Assembly (NCBI RefSeq): GCF_030272615.1
Contig: NC_081406.1
Coordinates: forward strand, 237,933,922-237,997,921
Direction: 5' to 3'
From: Cryptomeria japonica
Lineage: Eukaryota; Streptophyta; Pinopsida; Cupressales; Cupressaceae
Length of the DNA stretch: 64,000 nt
This document shows, one piece after another, positions 1-11,989 of this stretch; position 1 is the stretch's first letter; every line of letters starts with the position of its first letter. A model generated the notes under the pieces. It saw nothing but the letters and a program-made list of their open reading frames with translations. It made no database searches and had not been told where the DNA came from. A program made the translations under genes and the position numbers.

Positions 1-750
1 TAGGGGATTTTACTGTTGTAATTGTTAGAAAGCAACAGGAGTTTGTTGATCTGTTTGAATAGCACTACACTTGCTTTTTCAAATCCTTTTCATGCTCCTA
101 TCTTCCTTTACACAAACTGCAGATACATCATTTGGTTCGGCAACCACACACTCAACTAGAACTTTGTCAACTCTGAAACAAAACAACTCATCGACCTTAT
201 AAACAAATCAATTAGGTTGGTAACACAACAAAAACCTAATTCTCTCATAGAGATTACAAATAATTCAGTTCAAGTGTGACCGTTGGATAACATAACAATC
301 TATGCACATCAGTCAAGAAAGCCTCGACCACTCCTTGGTCACCGCTTCATTGAACTCAGTAACTCATCACGTGTTTTGCATTACATGCAATATACTTTCT
401 CATTCCCAAGATAAAAAAATGTTATCTCAATGCGCCAAAAACACTTTGAAACTCTTCTCATACAATATGTATATGTGTCATAATCATTATTTCTCATCAT
501 CATATCATAAACCAATATAACCAATTCACCAAACTTAATCGGTTAGGGTTTATCAAATCAATAGGTAGGGTTTACCGGTTCAACTCTCCAATACTTAGCA
601 AGATCGATTCACTCCACAAACTCACCTACTGGTTATAGTTCCCTTCACTAGCTCTTCCTACCGGTTACAAAGCAACAATATCATTACCAGTTACAATTAA
701 CATCAATGACAGCATAACATATTAATGCAATCTTCATGCAAATTCCAACA
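1..750 (-). repeat. Possible LTR fragment, end of an element lying to the left
   Basis: The right edge ends in TTCCAACA, and about 60 bases inside it is ACATCAATGACA. The minus-oriented LTRs later in the window have the same arrangement near this edge. The LTR block around the GTGGTTTTTCCC motif is not present, so this would be a partial or diverged LTR. No primer site or coding sequence is seen. The short open frames inside show no family resemblance. It may equally be unrelated AT-rich DNA. Confidence 0.3.
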
Positions 751-1036
751 GTGACATGTTTGTAATTACACTTGTATTAATTCAGGACACCCTTAGTGAT
801 GTGTTTGAAGACATAAGAGGATATTTGCTGACATGTGATACAACTGGAGGCAAAATCGATTGTTCAATTGTATGTGACCTTGCAAGTAGGGGTTGACTTG
901 TTTGTGTAATCAATTGTGGTACTAGGAGTTGTGTAGTTTGTAGGATAGGTTATTGGACTTGCATTGTTGGTAAAGGATGATGTTGTTGTCCATCTTGTTG
1001 CAATGGTGCTATCGATATTTTTTGTTGTTCCCCTAA

Positions 1037-1632
1037 TTAAGTAATTTGATATTGAAATAAAGGAACTTCTGGTTCATATTGTTGTTGTGCTTGTTGAAAT
1101 TTTGGATCTAGTTGATATTGTTGGGTGGTGGGCTGTTGTGTCATTTGGTGTGTTAGCCCAACATTTTGATAATCTTGGGGTTTCTGAGGTTGATATTGGA
1201 TGTTTGCTTGCATAGTTAGATGTATTTGTTGTTGATATTGGCTTCTCATGTTTATTTGTGAGATGAGAGTTGGTATGTCTAATTGCGTAATAAAATCTTG
1301 TACGTCAACTAGCTTTAAGTTTGTATTAGTACCTCTAAATTTTTGGAATAATTTGGACATCTGGGATCTACTCTCTTCACTTTTTTAACTTTTTGTTCCA
1401 AGATCTCTATTTCTCGGGCTATTTTTTCTTTAGGTTATGGAGAAATAGGCATGACACTTGTTTGTTCATGATAAGTTTGATGCATATTTTGGGACATGTA
1501 CAATTTGGAATATTGACATGATTGATTGTTCGGTTGCAATGACATGGTCTCATGAAAGTTGGAATTTTGATAGGGGTAGTATTGTCTCCTAGAAGCTTGA
1601 GAGCTTGTTTCAACCATTGCACTATATGCCAT
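1037..1632 (-). pseudogene. Decayed Gln/Asn-rich coding remnant, unknown
   Basis: Two adjacent minus-strand open stretches (1632-1435 and 1360-1037) encode Gln-, Asn- and Tyr-rich low-complexity protein. Between them another frame reads a short charged helix with EIEILEQKVKK, which suggests one broken reading frame rather than two genes. The second stretch contains runs such as QYQQQ and QQAQQQY. I recognise no domain. It may be a host gene remnant or an extra ORF of an old element. The region belongs to the background into which element A inserted. Confidence 0.25.
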
Positions 1633-1639
1633 TTTTTGG

Positions 1640-2272
1640 ATTTTTGAAGTTTAGGAATAAAATGTAATGCAACAAGGGATGGAAATGCAACCCTATTTTT
1701 TAGATTTTGAGAATTTTGAAAAGGGATAAATGCAACTAAGGATGACAAATGCAACCTATATTTTTTGAAATCTTTGACCAATTGGACTAAGGAATGACAA
1801 GATGCAATCCTGAAGAATGACAATGCAACCTATGTTATTTTGAAAGTTTTGAAGATTATGAAAAACCTTAGGCATGCAAGTCTAAAGAGATACCCTAGGG
1901 GATTGAAATGGAATCAAAACCTTTAAAAGACAAAAGGACAAATTGACAAAGTCTCACCTATCGCATGGATATTAAGCTAGGTTTGACAAGATATTCTTGA
2001 TAAATAAACAAGGTTTGATCAAGCTCAAGACTCCCTAACAATGACTTTGGATATGATCTAAAGATTTGATTCTTCAAGTTTGACAAATCTAAGTTTGGAG
2101 ACTGAATGCAAATGTGAAGATTGATACTAAGGAAACAATATGATTTAAAATGAGGATAGCAATGGTATGTACTAAGGGGAAATGTAAATGGACTGGTATG
2201 ACAACTTTGGACATAGACTATGGAATGCCCTAATTTTGGGGATAATGGAAAATGATAATGATTTGACCCTAT
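1640..2272. other. Background sequence with degenerate short repeats
   Basis: No gene is seen. The phrase AATGCAACCTAT followed by a T-run recurs near 1686, 1770 and 1823. The last bases before element A (about 2240-2267) contain GGATAATG and AATGATAATGAT phrases that resume after the element at 16800. This supports A having inserted into or beside a minisatellite. Confidence 0.5.
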
Positions 2273-3643
2273 TGTTGGATATTGTTGAGAATTTTGTTGG
2301 AATGATGTGTTGTCATTGATGTCAACATATTCTTCTGTGTGTTCCAGTGTTGCAGTCAAATTGGATGAGTTTGTTTGGCCAGTGTGTTACAGTTGAGCTA
2401 TTGTGGTTTAATGGGTTTAGAGATACTTATCTCTAGTTGCTTTAGTAAAATTTTTAGAGGTTTGCATGATGATTTTATCGATTTGTGAGATCCGGTATTG
2501 AGGTTGGTTATTCAATTATTCGTGTTATTCGGTATTTTGGTTTCTGCTCCGCATTGCTCCAGAATTGCTATATCTTGGTTTGCAGATTTGGCAGAGTGTT
2601 TGGGATGTTCATATGTGTCCTCAATTTATATGGTTCATGATTTGGATGTCTCCAAGTGAATCTTTCACGTTGACAGTCAATTCAGAGTATGTTCTTGAGG
2701 TTTGGTATATTGATGATGGAGATTCTAGTAAGTGGTGATGTTGTGTTTGTTTCTATGGTAATTCACATTGCTTGTAGATGTTTCTAGATCGGGTCTTATC
2801 TGTGTTGATGGTCCACATTGATCATTGTGCCCATTGTTGATCATTTTCTTGATCTGGTGGTGTTCTTAGTCTTTCGCGACATTCATAATGATTGTAGAAT
2901 GTTGTGGATGTTTGAGGCATAATTGTTGGAGGTTTTGCATGTTTGCGATGTTGATTTATGTCCATAGTATGTCTTAGTTGATGTTGTTTTGGTCTACATG
3001 TATTTTTGTAGCATGTGGGGTTATTGTTTTATAATTTGTATTGAGGGTTTAGCTAATCTTGAAATATAGGTTGATGATTTGTATAAATATATAATTATCA
3101 TGTTGTAAATGTATATGTTTGGTATTTGCTTGTGCAAATATTGAATTGATCTTCTAGTATCAGAGAAGTACGAAAGAGTGTGAAAGAGTGTGAAGAAGTG
3201 GAAAGAGTAGAGTTCGAGTATTTATTCTTAACCAGAACTATAACCAAGCATGTGGCGATGCTATTTTATCAGTTCATGACACTCCAGATGTAATCCAAAT
3301 TTTTTTGTAAGACAGTGAGTCTTCCTCATGGTTGTAACCCTTCTTGTTTTGTGATCTGAGCAGTGAGCTCTAGGAAGTGTGCCTGAATGCATGTGCATTC
3401 CCCATTTTAATAATTCACTTACTCCTAATAGGGTATTATATCATTGTGGGTTGGTTTCTACCATGGTTTTTCCCTTAACTGGATTTTCCATGTCAAAAAA
3501 TCTTAGTGTTATATGTGTTATTGATGTGGTGTTGATTTGTACTTTCATTATTAATAACTAGATCTGAATTTAAGTTTGAGTTGTGTAGAGTATGAGAGAA
3601 AATTGATTCACCCCCCTCTCAATTTGTTACATTGTTTCCAACA
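2273..3643 (+). repeat. Element A 5' LTR
   Basis: Starts TGTTGG and ends TTTCCAACA next to the primer site. It carries the inverted repeat TTGTCATTGATGTCAA at 2310-2325, a TATA box at 3082, and the conserved copia block (about 3446-3506). A C-run follows at 3611-3616. Confidence 0.93.
3082..3089 (+). promoter_or_regulatory. TATA box in the 5' LTR of element A
   Basis: TATAAATA lies about 810 bases into the LTR. The same motif precedes the same downstream block in the LTRs of F and in the second half of A's 3' LTR (near 16079). This is the likely promoter for the element transcript. Confidence 0.6.
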
Positions 3644-3645
3644 AT

Positions 3646-3657
3646 TGGTATCAAAGC
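3646..3657 (+). other. Primer binding site of element A (initiator Met tRNA type)
   Basis: TGGTATCAAAGC starts two bases after the LTR end. It differs by one base from TGGTATCAGAGC, the usual plant primer site complementary to initiator Met tRNA. Confidence 0.9.
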
Positions 3658-3699
3658 TAGATCCTCCGGAAGATGCTTGGTCGCTTGAGGTGATCTAGG

Positions 3700-4640
3700 A
3701 TGGCAACCTTTGCTTTCAAGAAGGATAGTTTGAGATTTGATGGTAATTAAACTCATGGGAAGAACTGGATGGAATGTCATTTGAGATGCTTTGGTAAAGA
3801 TTATTGGAAGATTACTAAGAATGTGTATAGTATTCCTCAGAATGGTACTACCACTCTGGATGAGATAAAGAAAGTTAAATTCAATATTAGAGAAAAGGAA
3901 GCATTTTTGAGTGCCTTGTTTGATTCTAAGATGACTAATGTGAGGGATTTGTAGACTGCTCATGAGATATGGAAGGAGCTAGAGACTTTGTATGAAGGTG
4001 ATAGCCATGTGAAATTTGCTAAGTTTCATATCTTGAAAGAAAGGTATGAGATGCTAAAGATGGGCGAACATGATAATATTACCTCCTTTGTGTAGAAAGT
4101 GAATGAGCTTGTGTTGAACATCAGATGTGTCAGTGGAGTATTAGAATAATCTAAGATTGTTGCTAATGTGTTGAGATCCTTGCCTCCTTCTTACAAGCAC
4201 AAGGTTGTTGCTATTGAAAATATATGGACTCTAATAGATATGACTAGAGATATACTGATTGGAAAGCTTGTTGCTTTTAAGTTGAGCGAATTTGGTGAAT
4301 CCCCTTCTAAATCTGAATATGTATTTAAAGTTATTTTATCTTGGAAGTAGAAATATGATCCTAGAAAAAGTTCTACAAGGGTATCTAGATATGAGAAGGA
4401 AATGAGAGAGCTTGAAGAAGAAGAAAAAGAGCTTGAAAAGCTTAAATCCTTGATTTCTAGAAGATTGCCTAAAGGTGTGGGTAAGTATGAAGGAAAATTG
4501 CCTCTTAAATATTTTTCATGCAATAAGATAGGACATTTTACCTCAAGGTGTCCAGAAAGAGTTTCTAAGAATCCATTTAAGCCATAATAAGTCTAAATAT
4601 CATAACAAGTGTTACTTTTTTGTTGATAAAGGTGTGACAA
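3700..4640 (+). pseudogene. Element A gag
   Basis: Copia Gag of the UBN2-like type, the structural protein that packages element RNA. The start ATG follows the primer site at the same place as in B, D and F. Stops interrupt it from near 3748, and others fall at 3952, 4093 and 4147. The recognisable core is MECHLRCFGKDYWKITKN, followed by LETLYEGD and LRSLPPSYKHKV. The zinc knuckle reads YFSCNKIGHFTSRC, so the first Cys of the CX2CX4HX4C pattern is lost (Tyr or Phe there). It resembles D's Gag more than B's or F's. Confidence 0.9.
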
Positions 4641-6060
4641 ATGATGAGTCTAAGAAAGGAAATTCTGGAGATGAATGGGTGTTCATTGCTATCAAGGAAG
4701 ATGATTTGGTGAATGTTGATTCTACTAGTTGTATTATTGAAGAGAAATCTTTAGCTGCTAAAGTTGAAGAGAAAGATGAATGGGTGGTTATTGATAGTGG
4801 TTTCTCTCATCATATGATAGGTGATAAGAGTAAGTTTGTGAGTATGGAAAAGTATTATGGTGGTGTAGTGAGATTTGGTGATGACAAAGCTGGTATAATC
4901 CATGGTAGAGATTCTATTTCTCTTGACGGTAAGAATAAGACTAATGATATCTTGTATGTTGAAGATCTAAAGAATAATTTTTGAGTGTTGGACAGATGGT
5001 TGATAAGTGATGTGATTTAGAATTCAAGAATGGAAAATGTAAGATCTTGAGTAGCTCCAGAACTGAGATTGCGTCAGGTACAAAGACTAAAGGTAATATC
5101 TTTCACTTGAATGCTGGTGTTAAAAACTTGTTTGATTGCTCAAGTTGATGAAAGTTGGTTATGACATATAAGGATGTGTCATGTGAATTTTGACTGCATG
5201 GTTAAGATAAGTTCCACTCAAGTTGTAAGAGATCTACTTAAGATTGTAAAGCCTTCTAATATGGTGTGTAAGGAATGTCAGTTAGGGAAGCAGACAAGAG
5301 TTTATTTCAAAAGCAAATAGTATACTTATAAAGGAATATTGGATCTTGTGCATACTGATTCATGTGGTCCCTCTAGAGTGATAATCTTATAGGGTGATGG
5401 GTATTTCATGTTGTTGATTGATGACTATTCAAGGATTATGTGGGCTACTTTCTTAAGGGAGAATTCTGAAGCATTGGAGAAGTTCAAGATTTTCAAAGCT
5501 ATGGTTGAGATGAAGACTGGTCTGAAGATGAAGTGTCTAAGATCTGACAGTGGTGGTGAATTTACTTCTAGTAAGTTCAATTCCTTTTGTGAATAGCATG
5601 GGATGAAGAGACATTTATCTTCTCTATGGACCCCTCAATAGAATGGTGTTATGGAAAGGAAGAACGGGACAATTTAGGAAGTTGCTAGAACCATGATGAT
5701 TGAAGGAAATGTTTCACATATCTATTGGAGAGAAGTTGCGAGTACTGTAGTGTATACCTTTAATTGGGTGCATATCAAAGATGATACCAGTAAGACTCCT
5801 TATGAGTTATGGTTTGGTCATGTTCCTACAGCTAGATATTTCAGAATTTTTGGTAGCAAATTCTATATCAGAAGAGATGAAGATCTAGGGAAGGTTGATG
5901 CTAGAAGTGATGAAGGAATCTTTCTTGATTATTCTACTCAAAGTAAGGCCTACTAGTGTTATAATAAGATTTTCAGGAAGATTTTTGAAAGTGCTAATGT
6001 GAAGGTTGATGAAGGAAATGAAAATCAAATCTTGTGGATATGATTCAGATGGTCAGATTG
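4641..6060 (+). pseudogene. Element A protease and integrase
   Basis: The aspartic protease signature DSGFSHHM lies near 4793-4816. A Gly-rich region follows, with VRFGDDKA and the copia phrase SLDGKNKTNDILYVE. The integrase shows IDDYSR (first acidic residue), LRSDSGGEF (second), a damaged PQ*NGV-MERKN (third), and then YELWFGHVPTARYF. Stops replace Gln, for example in the PQQNG segment near 5639, and further stops and frame changes occur throughout. The integrase would have inserted the cDNA, and no functional product is possible here. Confidence 0.9.
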
Positions 6061-6319
6061 TTAGTTTAGATAAAAGAAAGAAAGTGCAGACCTAGAACCA
6101 AGTTCAAAGTGCTTCGGAAAATCCTGAGAATGAAGGTGCAAGTGATAGTGCAAAAGGAAGAGGTCAAGAGTCAAAAAATCATGAAAATTCTAAGACTCCC
6201 AGGTATGTAAGGTTAAATCATTCAGAGAATTAGATTATAGGTGATAAGAATAAAGGTTTGATGACTAGGAGAAGAGTTTTTGAAAAGTATTGCTTGATTT
6301 CTAAGATTGAACCTAAAGA

Positions 6320-7780
6320 TGTTGGTGAAGCTTGTAAAGATCAAAATTGGGTTAAAGCTATGAAAGTGGAGTTAAATTAGATTGAGAAGAACAATACATA
6401 GATTATTGTGCCCAGACCTAAGGATAAGAATGTAATTGGAACTAAATGAGTGTTTTAAAATAAATTGAATGAGCAAGGTGAAGTTATTAGGAATAAAGAA
6501 AGACTTGTTTGTAAGGGTTATTCTCAAATGGAAGGTATTAATTTTGAGGAGAATTTTGCTCTAGTAGCTAGAATTGAAGCTTTTAGACTATTTCTTGCTT
6601 ATGTTGCTTATAAATATGTCAAGGTGTATCAGATGGATGTCAAGTTATCCTTTCTTAATGGTGATCTAGAAGAAGAAGTCTGGATTGAGCAACTAGATGG
6701 TTTTCAGTTGACAGATTAGAAAGATACGGTTTACAAATTGAAGAAAGCACTCTATGGATTGAAGCAAGCTCCAAGAGCTTGGTATGCTAGATTAGATAAG
6801 TATTTAATGAAGCTTGAATTCAATAAATGTACTTTTGATAGTTATTTTTGGTGAAAATGATGGTTTGTGCAATAATTTTGTTGATGATATGCAGAATGAG
6901 TTTGAGAAGTGTATGATTGGTGAGATGAAATTCTTTTTCGGATTGCAAATTACTCAGTTGGATAAAGGTATTTTCATATCTCATTCTAAGTATGTGAAGG
7001 AATTGTTGAAGAAGTTTGGTTTGGATGTTGCAAAGCCTGTTGGTACACCTATGGTGACTGGATGTAAGTTGACAAAGGATGATGACTCTTTGAAAGAAAA
7101 ATAGACTAGATATAGACCTATGATTGGTAGTTTATTGTATTTGACTCAAACTAGACTAGATATTTTGAATTTTATTTGTCTTGTTGTTATATTTCAAGCT
7201 AATCCTAAGGAATCTCATGTTGTTTTTGTGAAAATAATTTTCAGATATTTGAAAGGAACTATTGATTTTGGTTTGTGGTATCCTAAAGATGATTATTTCA
7301 CTTTGAGTGCTTTTACTAATGCTGATTGGGCAGGTGATGTTGATGATAGAAAGAGTACTAGTGGTGATGCATTTTTATTGGGTAAGAAATTTGTTTCATG
7401 GATGAGTAAGAAGTAGAATCCTATATCTTTGTCTACTGCAGAAGTTGAATGCATTTTTGCTTCTAGCAATTGTACGCGGGTGATTTAGATGAAGCAGATG
7501 TTGAAGGATATCAAAGGTATTTTTTATGAGCCTATTACTATATATTATGATAATTCAAGTGCTATCAACATTTCTAAGAATCTAGTGTTGCATTCAAAGA
7601 CTAAACATATATCAATCAAGTTTCATTTCTTGAGAGAGAAGGTGAATGAGAAGGAAGTCAATAGAGTATGATATACAAAGGAATAGATTGCATACATCTT
7701 CATGAAGCCTTTGCCTAAAGATACATTTGATTATCTCGGAGAGAAGCTAGGGGTGATTGCCCCTCCTGATGAGAACTTAG
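6320..7780 (+). pseudogene. Element A reverse transcriptase and RNase H
   Basis: RT motifs are present: [31 protein letters not shown] and [18 protein letters not shown]. Just after this (about 6837) the sequence jumps from the TFDS codons to FGENDGLC. In F and B about 20 residues including the catalytic VDD lie between these points, so the active-site strand is deleted. The connection domain (FFFGLQITQLDKGIF) follows, then RNase H with TNADWAGDVDDRKSTSG and YYDNSSAINISKN. The frame ends near LGVIAPPDE at about 7770. Stops at 6420, 6718 and 7102 also break it. Confidence 0.92.
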
Positions 7781-7850
7781 ATACATGGAGTTGTATGAGT
7801 CCAATGAACTTCATAAAGATATCTTGTGATCCAGATTGATAAGTGTGGCT

Positions 7851-7869
7851 ACTACTCAGGGGGAGTAGT
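7851..7869 (+). other. Conserved hairpin between pol and the 3' LTR of element A
   Basis: ACTACTCAGGGGGAGTAGT has perfect 7-base arms around AGGGG. The identical 19 bases occur at the same place in F (31193-31211). The right-hand AGGGGGAGT part is also kept in B and E. It may be a secondary plus-strand primer or an RNA structure. Confidence 0.7.
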
Positions 7870-7964
7870 CAGTGTTATTCAAATTTGTGTGTTTATCTAA
7901 GAGGGATAGATTATCTAGTAAGTGTGAGAGAATAATGATTTGTGTTGTATGTGCCTTTTTCATT

Positions 7965-7985
7965 AATGTCAAAGGAAGAGAGAAG
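7965..7985 (+). other. Upstream copy of the polypurine motif in element A
   Basis: AATGTCAAAGGAAGAGAGA repeats the context of the true polypurine tract (ATGTCAAAGGGAGAGA at 8140-8154), about 170 bases upstream. Counterparts occur in all five other elements of this type here. Confidence 0.6.
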
Positions 7986-8143
7986 TATGTGCAAAACCCT
8001 ATGGGGGAGAGAAGCATGAGAAAAATTGCTATATCCTATGTTGATCTCAGGGGTAGATTGCTAAGAGTTATGCGATATTGTTGGTTGTTGATTTGTTTCT
8101 TTGCATTGATTGTTTTACACATCCATATGTTGTCATCAATGTC

Positions 8144-8154
8144 AAAGGGAGAGA
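8144..8154 (+). other. Polypurine tract of element A
   Basis: AAAGGGAGAGA lies directly before the 3' LTR, with one T between. It would prime plus-strand DNA synthesis. Confidence 0.85.
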
Positions 8155-8155
8155 T

Positions 8156-8690
8156 TGTTGGATATTGCTGAGAAGTTTGCTGGAATGATGTGTTGCCATT
8201 GATGTCAACATATTCTTCCATGTATTCTAGTGTTGCAGTTAGATTGGATGACTTGGTTTGGCCAGTTTGATGCAGTTGAGCTGTTGTGGTTTAATGGGTT
8301 TGGAGATACTTATCTCTAGTTGATTTAGAAGAAGTTTCAGAGGTTTTCATGATTATTTGATCGAGTTGTGAAATCTGGTGTTGAGGTTGGTTATTTAATT
8401 GTTCGTGTTATTTGGTATTTTGGTTTTTTCTCCACATTGCTCTGGAATTTCTATATCTTCATTTGTGGAATTGGAAAAGTGTTTGGGACATTCATATCTA
8501 TCCTAAATTCAGATGGTTCATGATTTGGAAGTCCATAAGTGAATCTTTCAGGTTGATAGTCAATTCGGAGTATGTTCTTGAGGTTTGGTATATTGATGAT
8601 GGAGATTCTAGTAACTAGTGATGTTGTAGTTCTTTTTGTGGTGATTCACATTGCTTGTGGATCCTTCTAGATCGGTTCATCTCCATGTTG
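8156..8690 (+). repeat. Element A 3' LTR, first part
   Basis: It matches 2273 onward, starting TGTTGGATATTGCTG, and breaks at CCATGTTG where element B begins. The final TGTTG is B's target duplication. Confidence 0.93.
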
Positions 8691-9925
8691 TGTTAGACAG
8701 TTCAAATAATCTGAAGACAACAAAGAGTGGGGGTGAATCAGTTGTCACAAGATTATTGGAACCTTAAGCAATTAAAACTTTATTACCAGAACCCAAAAGA
8801 TCAATACCGAAATGCATAAACCAAATACCGAAATAGCAGATAAACCAATTAAGTATAAGCAATAATCAAAGAATAAATACCATCCACATGACACCAAGAT
8901 TTATACATGGAAAACCCGGTAAAGGGAAAAACCATGGTGGGAAGCCTACCCACAGTCAGATAATACATTTGCAGTAAGTATGTGAATTACAATTGAGGGG
9001 ACTGCACTTGTAGGAAGGCCAACAACCTACAACGCACTGCTCTTCACAAAAGGAGTCTCACTGACTACATAGAAATCCAAACTACAATTCGAAGAAATGA
9101 ATGAACTACAAAAATAGCATCTCCTATGCCTGAGTACAATTTTGGTTAAGCTCAATATCGAAGGACTAAATCCTCTTACATAAACCCAACACGATAACCA
9201 AAGATCGACCAAATCCTCTACCTAAATGATTATTACATTATTTGCTCATTACATCCCATTTTCATTCCTATGTAATCTACAATGAGATCTTACATCACAT
9301 ATATATATATACAAACCCTCAACCATAAACAATAAGGTCAGCCACCAGACAATAAAAAAATTACATAATTACAAAACATGTCAGCCTAGGACCAAACAAA
9401 TAATATCCAACCCATAAGACATCTCAGTAACACATCGAGAAGTCCAATCCACACGTTACATTAAGTCGGTCCATAACCTAAACAATACCGGGACCCAATA
9501 TACGTCCATACACACCAAAGAAATGATCTCAATCAACTAAGTCTCAAACATGATCACCATCAACATCATGAATCTCCACTAGAAGTCGCACCAACACCAC
9601 TTATGCATATCATCAAATATCTTCAACAAAGCTCTATCGATGAAACCCTCGTCAGAACAACAAACCAAGCTTGCTAGCATATAGGATAGCATCCGATCAC
9701 CAGAACAAAACCAACTGATTGAACATGAATATGAGTAGCATGAATAAGCCAATTCCATAACCCAAACATACTGGAGCATACCGGATCATGATTATCCAAT
9801 CCAACCAGAAACCCAACAATCTACCGGGACTAGAAGGATACTGGTAAAAAAGCAAAATGGCTAGTGTTGACATCAATGACAAAATATCAATGCAACATAT
9901 AATCAATTCCTCCAAATGGCCAACA
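8691..9925 (-). repeat. Element B 3' LTR (left)
   Basis: About 1235 bp, TGTTAGACAG to GGCCAACA as read on the plus strand. It includes the conserved copia block in reverse (about 8894-8955) and is followed by the polypurine tract complement. Confidence 0.92.
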
Positions 9926-9937
9926 ATCTCCCCCTTT
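9926..9937 (-). other. Polypurine tract of element B
   Basis: ATCTCCCCCTTT on the plus strand reads AAAGGGGGAGAT on the element strand, directly next to the LTR. Confidence 0.88.
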
Positions 9938-10116
9938 GGCATTGATGGAAATACTAGATGTGAAAAACATCCAAGTGCCAAGAAATGCCAAACAAGTTAA
10001 CCCCAATGGAAGGCAACCAACAATCTCCCACACAAGATATAGCAATGAAGTTCTGAAACAAAGACCAAACTCCCCCTGTGAATGATATCTCTATAAAGCT
10101 CTATTTTACACATATA

Positions 10117-10139
10117 TCTCTCCCCCTTTGACATCAATG
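10117..10139 (-). other. Upstream copy of the polypurine motif in element B
   Basis: On the element strand this reads ATTGATGTCAAAGGGGGAGA, nearly the same as the true tract about 190 bases away. A third purine run (TTAGGGGGAGTCGTTAG) lies at 10194-10210. Confidence 0.65.
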
Positions 10140-10289
10140 CCAGAAATCTAACAAAAATATCAAAGCAAAAACAAAAACCACTGAATCACAAGGCTAACGA
10201 CTCCCCCTAAGCAATAGCATCCCAAACATCAATCCAGGATGAATAATATCTTTGATAATACATATCGGACTGATGCCAAATAACATCAA

Positions 10290-11780
10290 TCAGTTCTTTA
10301 TCGGAGGGGCAAAAACCCCTAATCTGTCTCTCAGGTACTCAAATGATTCTTTAGGCAAAGGTTTAGTGAAAATATCTGCAATCTGCGCTTTAGTGCTCAC
10401 ATAATCCATTCTAACTTCATTTTCTTCCACCTTCTCCTTCAAAAATTTATACTTGATAGATATGTGCTTTGTCTTAGACTGAAATATCGGATTCTTTAAT
10501 ATGTCTATAGAAAGTTATCACCATGAATAACTACCAGTCCAATGCAATGCACTTTAATATCCTTCAATATTTGCTTCATCCATAGAGCTTGTGTATAATT
10601 AGTAGCAACAACAACCTACTCAAATTCTACAGTAGATAAGAAGTACATGATTTTTTCTCGTTGATCCATGAAACCAACTTCTTTTCAAAAAAGAAAGCTC
10701 CACCGGAAGTACTTTTTTAGTCATCAACATCACCTACCCAATCTGCATCCATATATGTACATAAAGTAAATTCATCATCCTTAGGGTACCACAAACCATA
10801 TTCAGATGTACCTTGCAAGTATCTAAAAATTCTTTTCACCTCACTCTCATGATTTTCTCTAAGATCACTCTGATATCTAGATGCAATAAAAATAGCATTC
10901 ATTATGTCAAGCCTAGTCTGAGTCAAATAAAAAAGACCTCCAATCATATACTTGTATCTTGTAGGATTTACCTGTGCAGATTCATCTTTCCTTGTCAATT
11001 TATCACTTGTAACCATAGGAGTACTTACCAGTTAAGAATCTATCATACCAAATTTCTTCAACAATTCCTTAGCATACTTAGTTTGACAGATGAAAATACC
11101 TTTATCACTCTGAGTAATCTACAAACCTAAGAAAAATTTCATTTCCCCAATCATAGACATTTCAAATTCTTTCTTTATATTCTTAGAAAAATCCATGCAC
11201 AACTTATCTTCACCTCCAAAATTATGTCATCAAAAAAAACATCAATAATCAATATATCATCATCAGTGACTTTATAATATAGATTATTGTTAGCATTACC
11301 TTTAGTGAAACCAAGCTTCAAAAGATATTTATCTAACCTTGCATACCAAGCTCCAGGTGCTTGTTTCAATCCATATAAAGCTTCCATTAACCTAAAAACC
11401 ATGTTTTTATCATCTAAAAGTGAAAAACCATCAGGTTGCTCAATATAAACTTCCTCATCAAGATCCCCATTCAAAAATGTACACTTAACATCCATCTGAT
11501 AAACCTTGTAATTTTTATGTGTAGCATAGGCAAGAAATAATCTTATAGCTTCAATCCTAGCTATAGGTGCAAAAGTTTCACCATAATCAATTCCTTCCTT
11601 CTGAGAATATCCTTTACAAACCAATCTAGCTTTACTCCTTACAACTTGTCCATCTTCATTCAATTTATTCCTAAAAACTCATTTATTTCCAATAACATTC
11701 TTATTTTTAGGCCAGGGAACTAAAGTCCCTGTGTTATTCTTCTCAATCTAATCTAATTCTTCTTCCATAGCTTTCATCCA
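10290..11780 (-). pseudogene. Element B reverse transcriptase and RNase H
   Basis: RT is read from about 11780: [43 protein letters not shown], then [15 protein letters not shown]. The catalytic motif is FFDD rather than YVDD, with both Asp residues kept. After DDIIL the frame shifts, so the connection region is broken. RNase H has CTYMDADWVGDVDD at 10717-10770 (D of the active site), then stops. The C-terminal end reads LGVFAPPIK and stops at 10290. The upstream segment with VPWPKNKNVIGNK is the usual linker to integrase. Confidence 0.9.
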
Positions 11781-11989
11781 ACATTCATCTTTACATGCTT
11801 CAATTACTGATACCGGTTCAACTTGAGAAATTAAACATACCTCATTAGATGCCAATCTCCTTCTTGTCATCACTCCATTGTTTTTATCCTCAATGATTTG
11901 ATCTTCTAAATGATTCAATCTCACATACCTAGGAGTCTTCTGACTCTCTATTCCTCTTCACGGTTCTTCAGTTACTGTTGAATTCTTTG

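Noticed and set aside
541-575. Telomere-like GGTTAGGGTTT and TAGGTAGGGTTTACC
   Set aside because: Only two short imperfect matches to the plant telomere unit with no array. Too little for an internal telomeric repeat.
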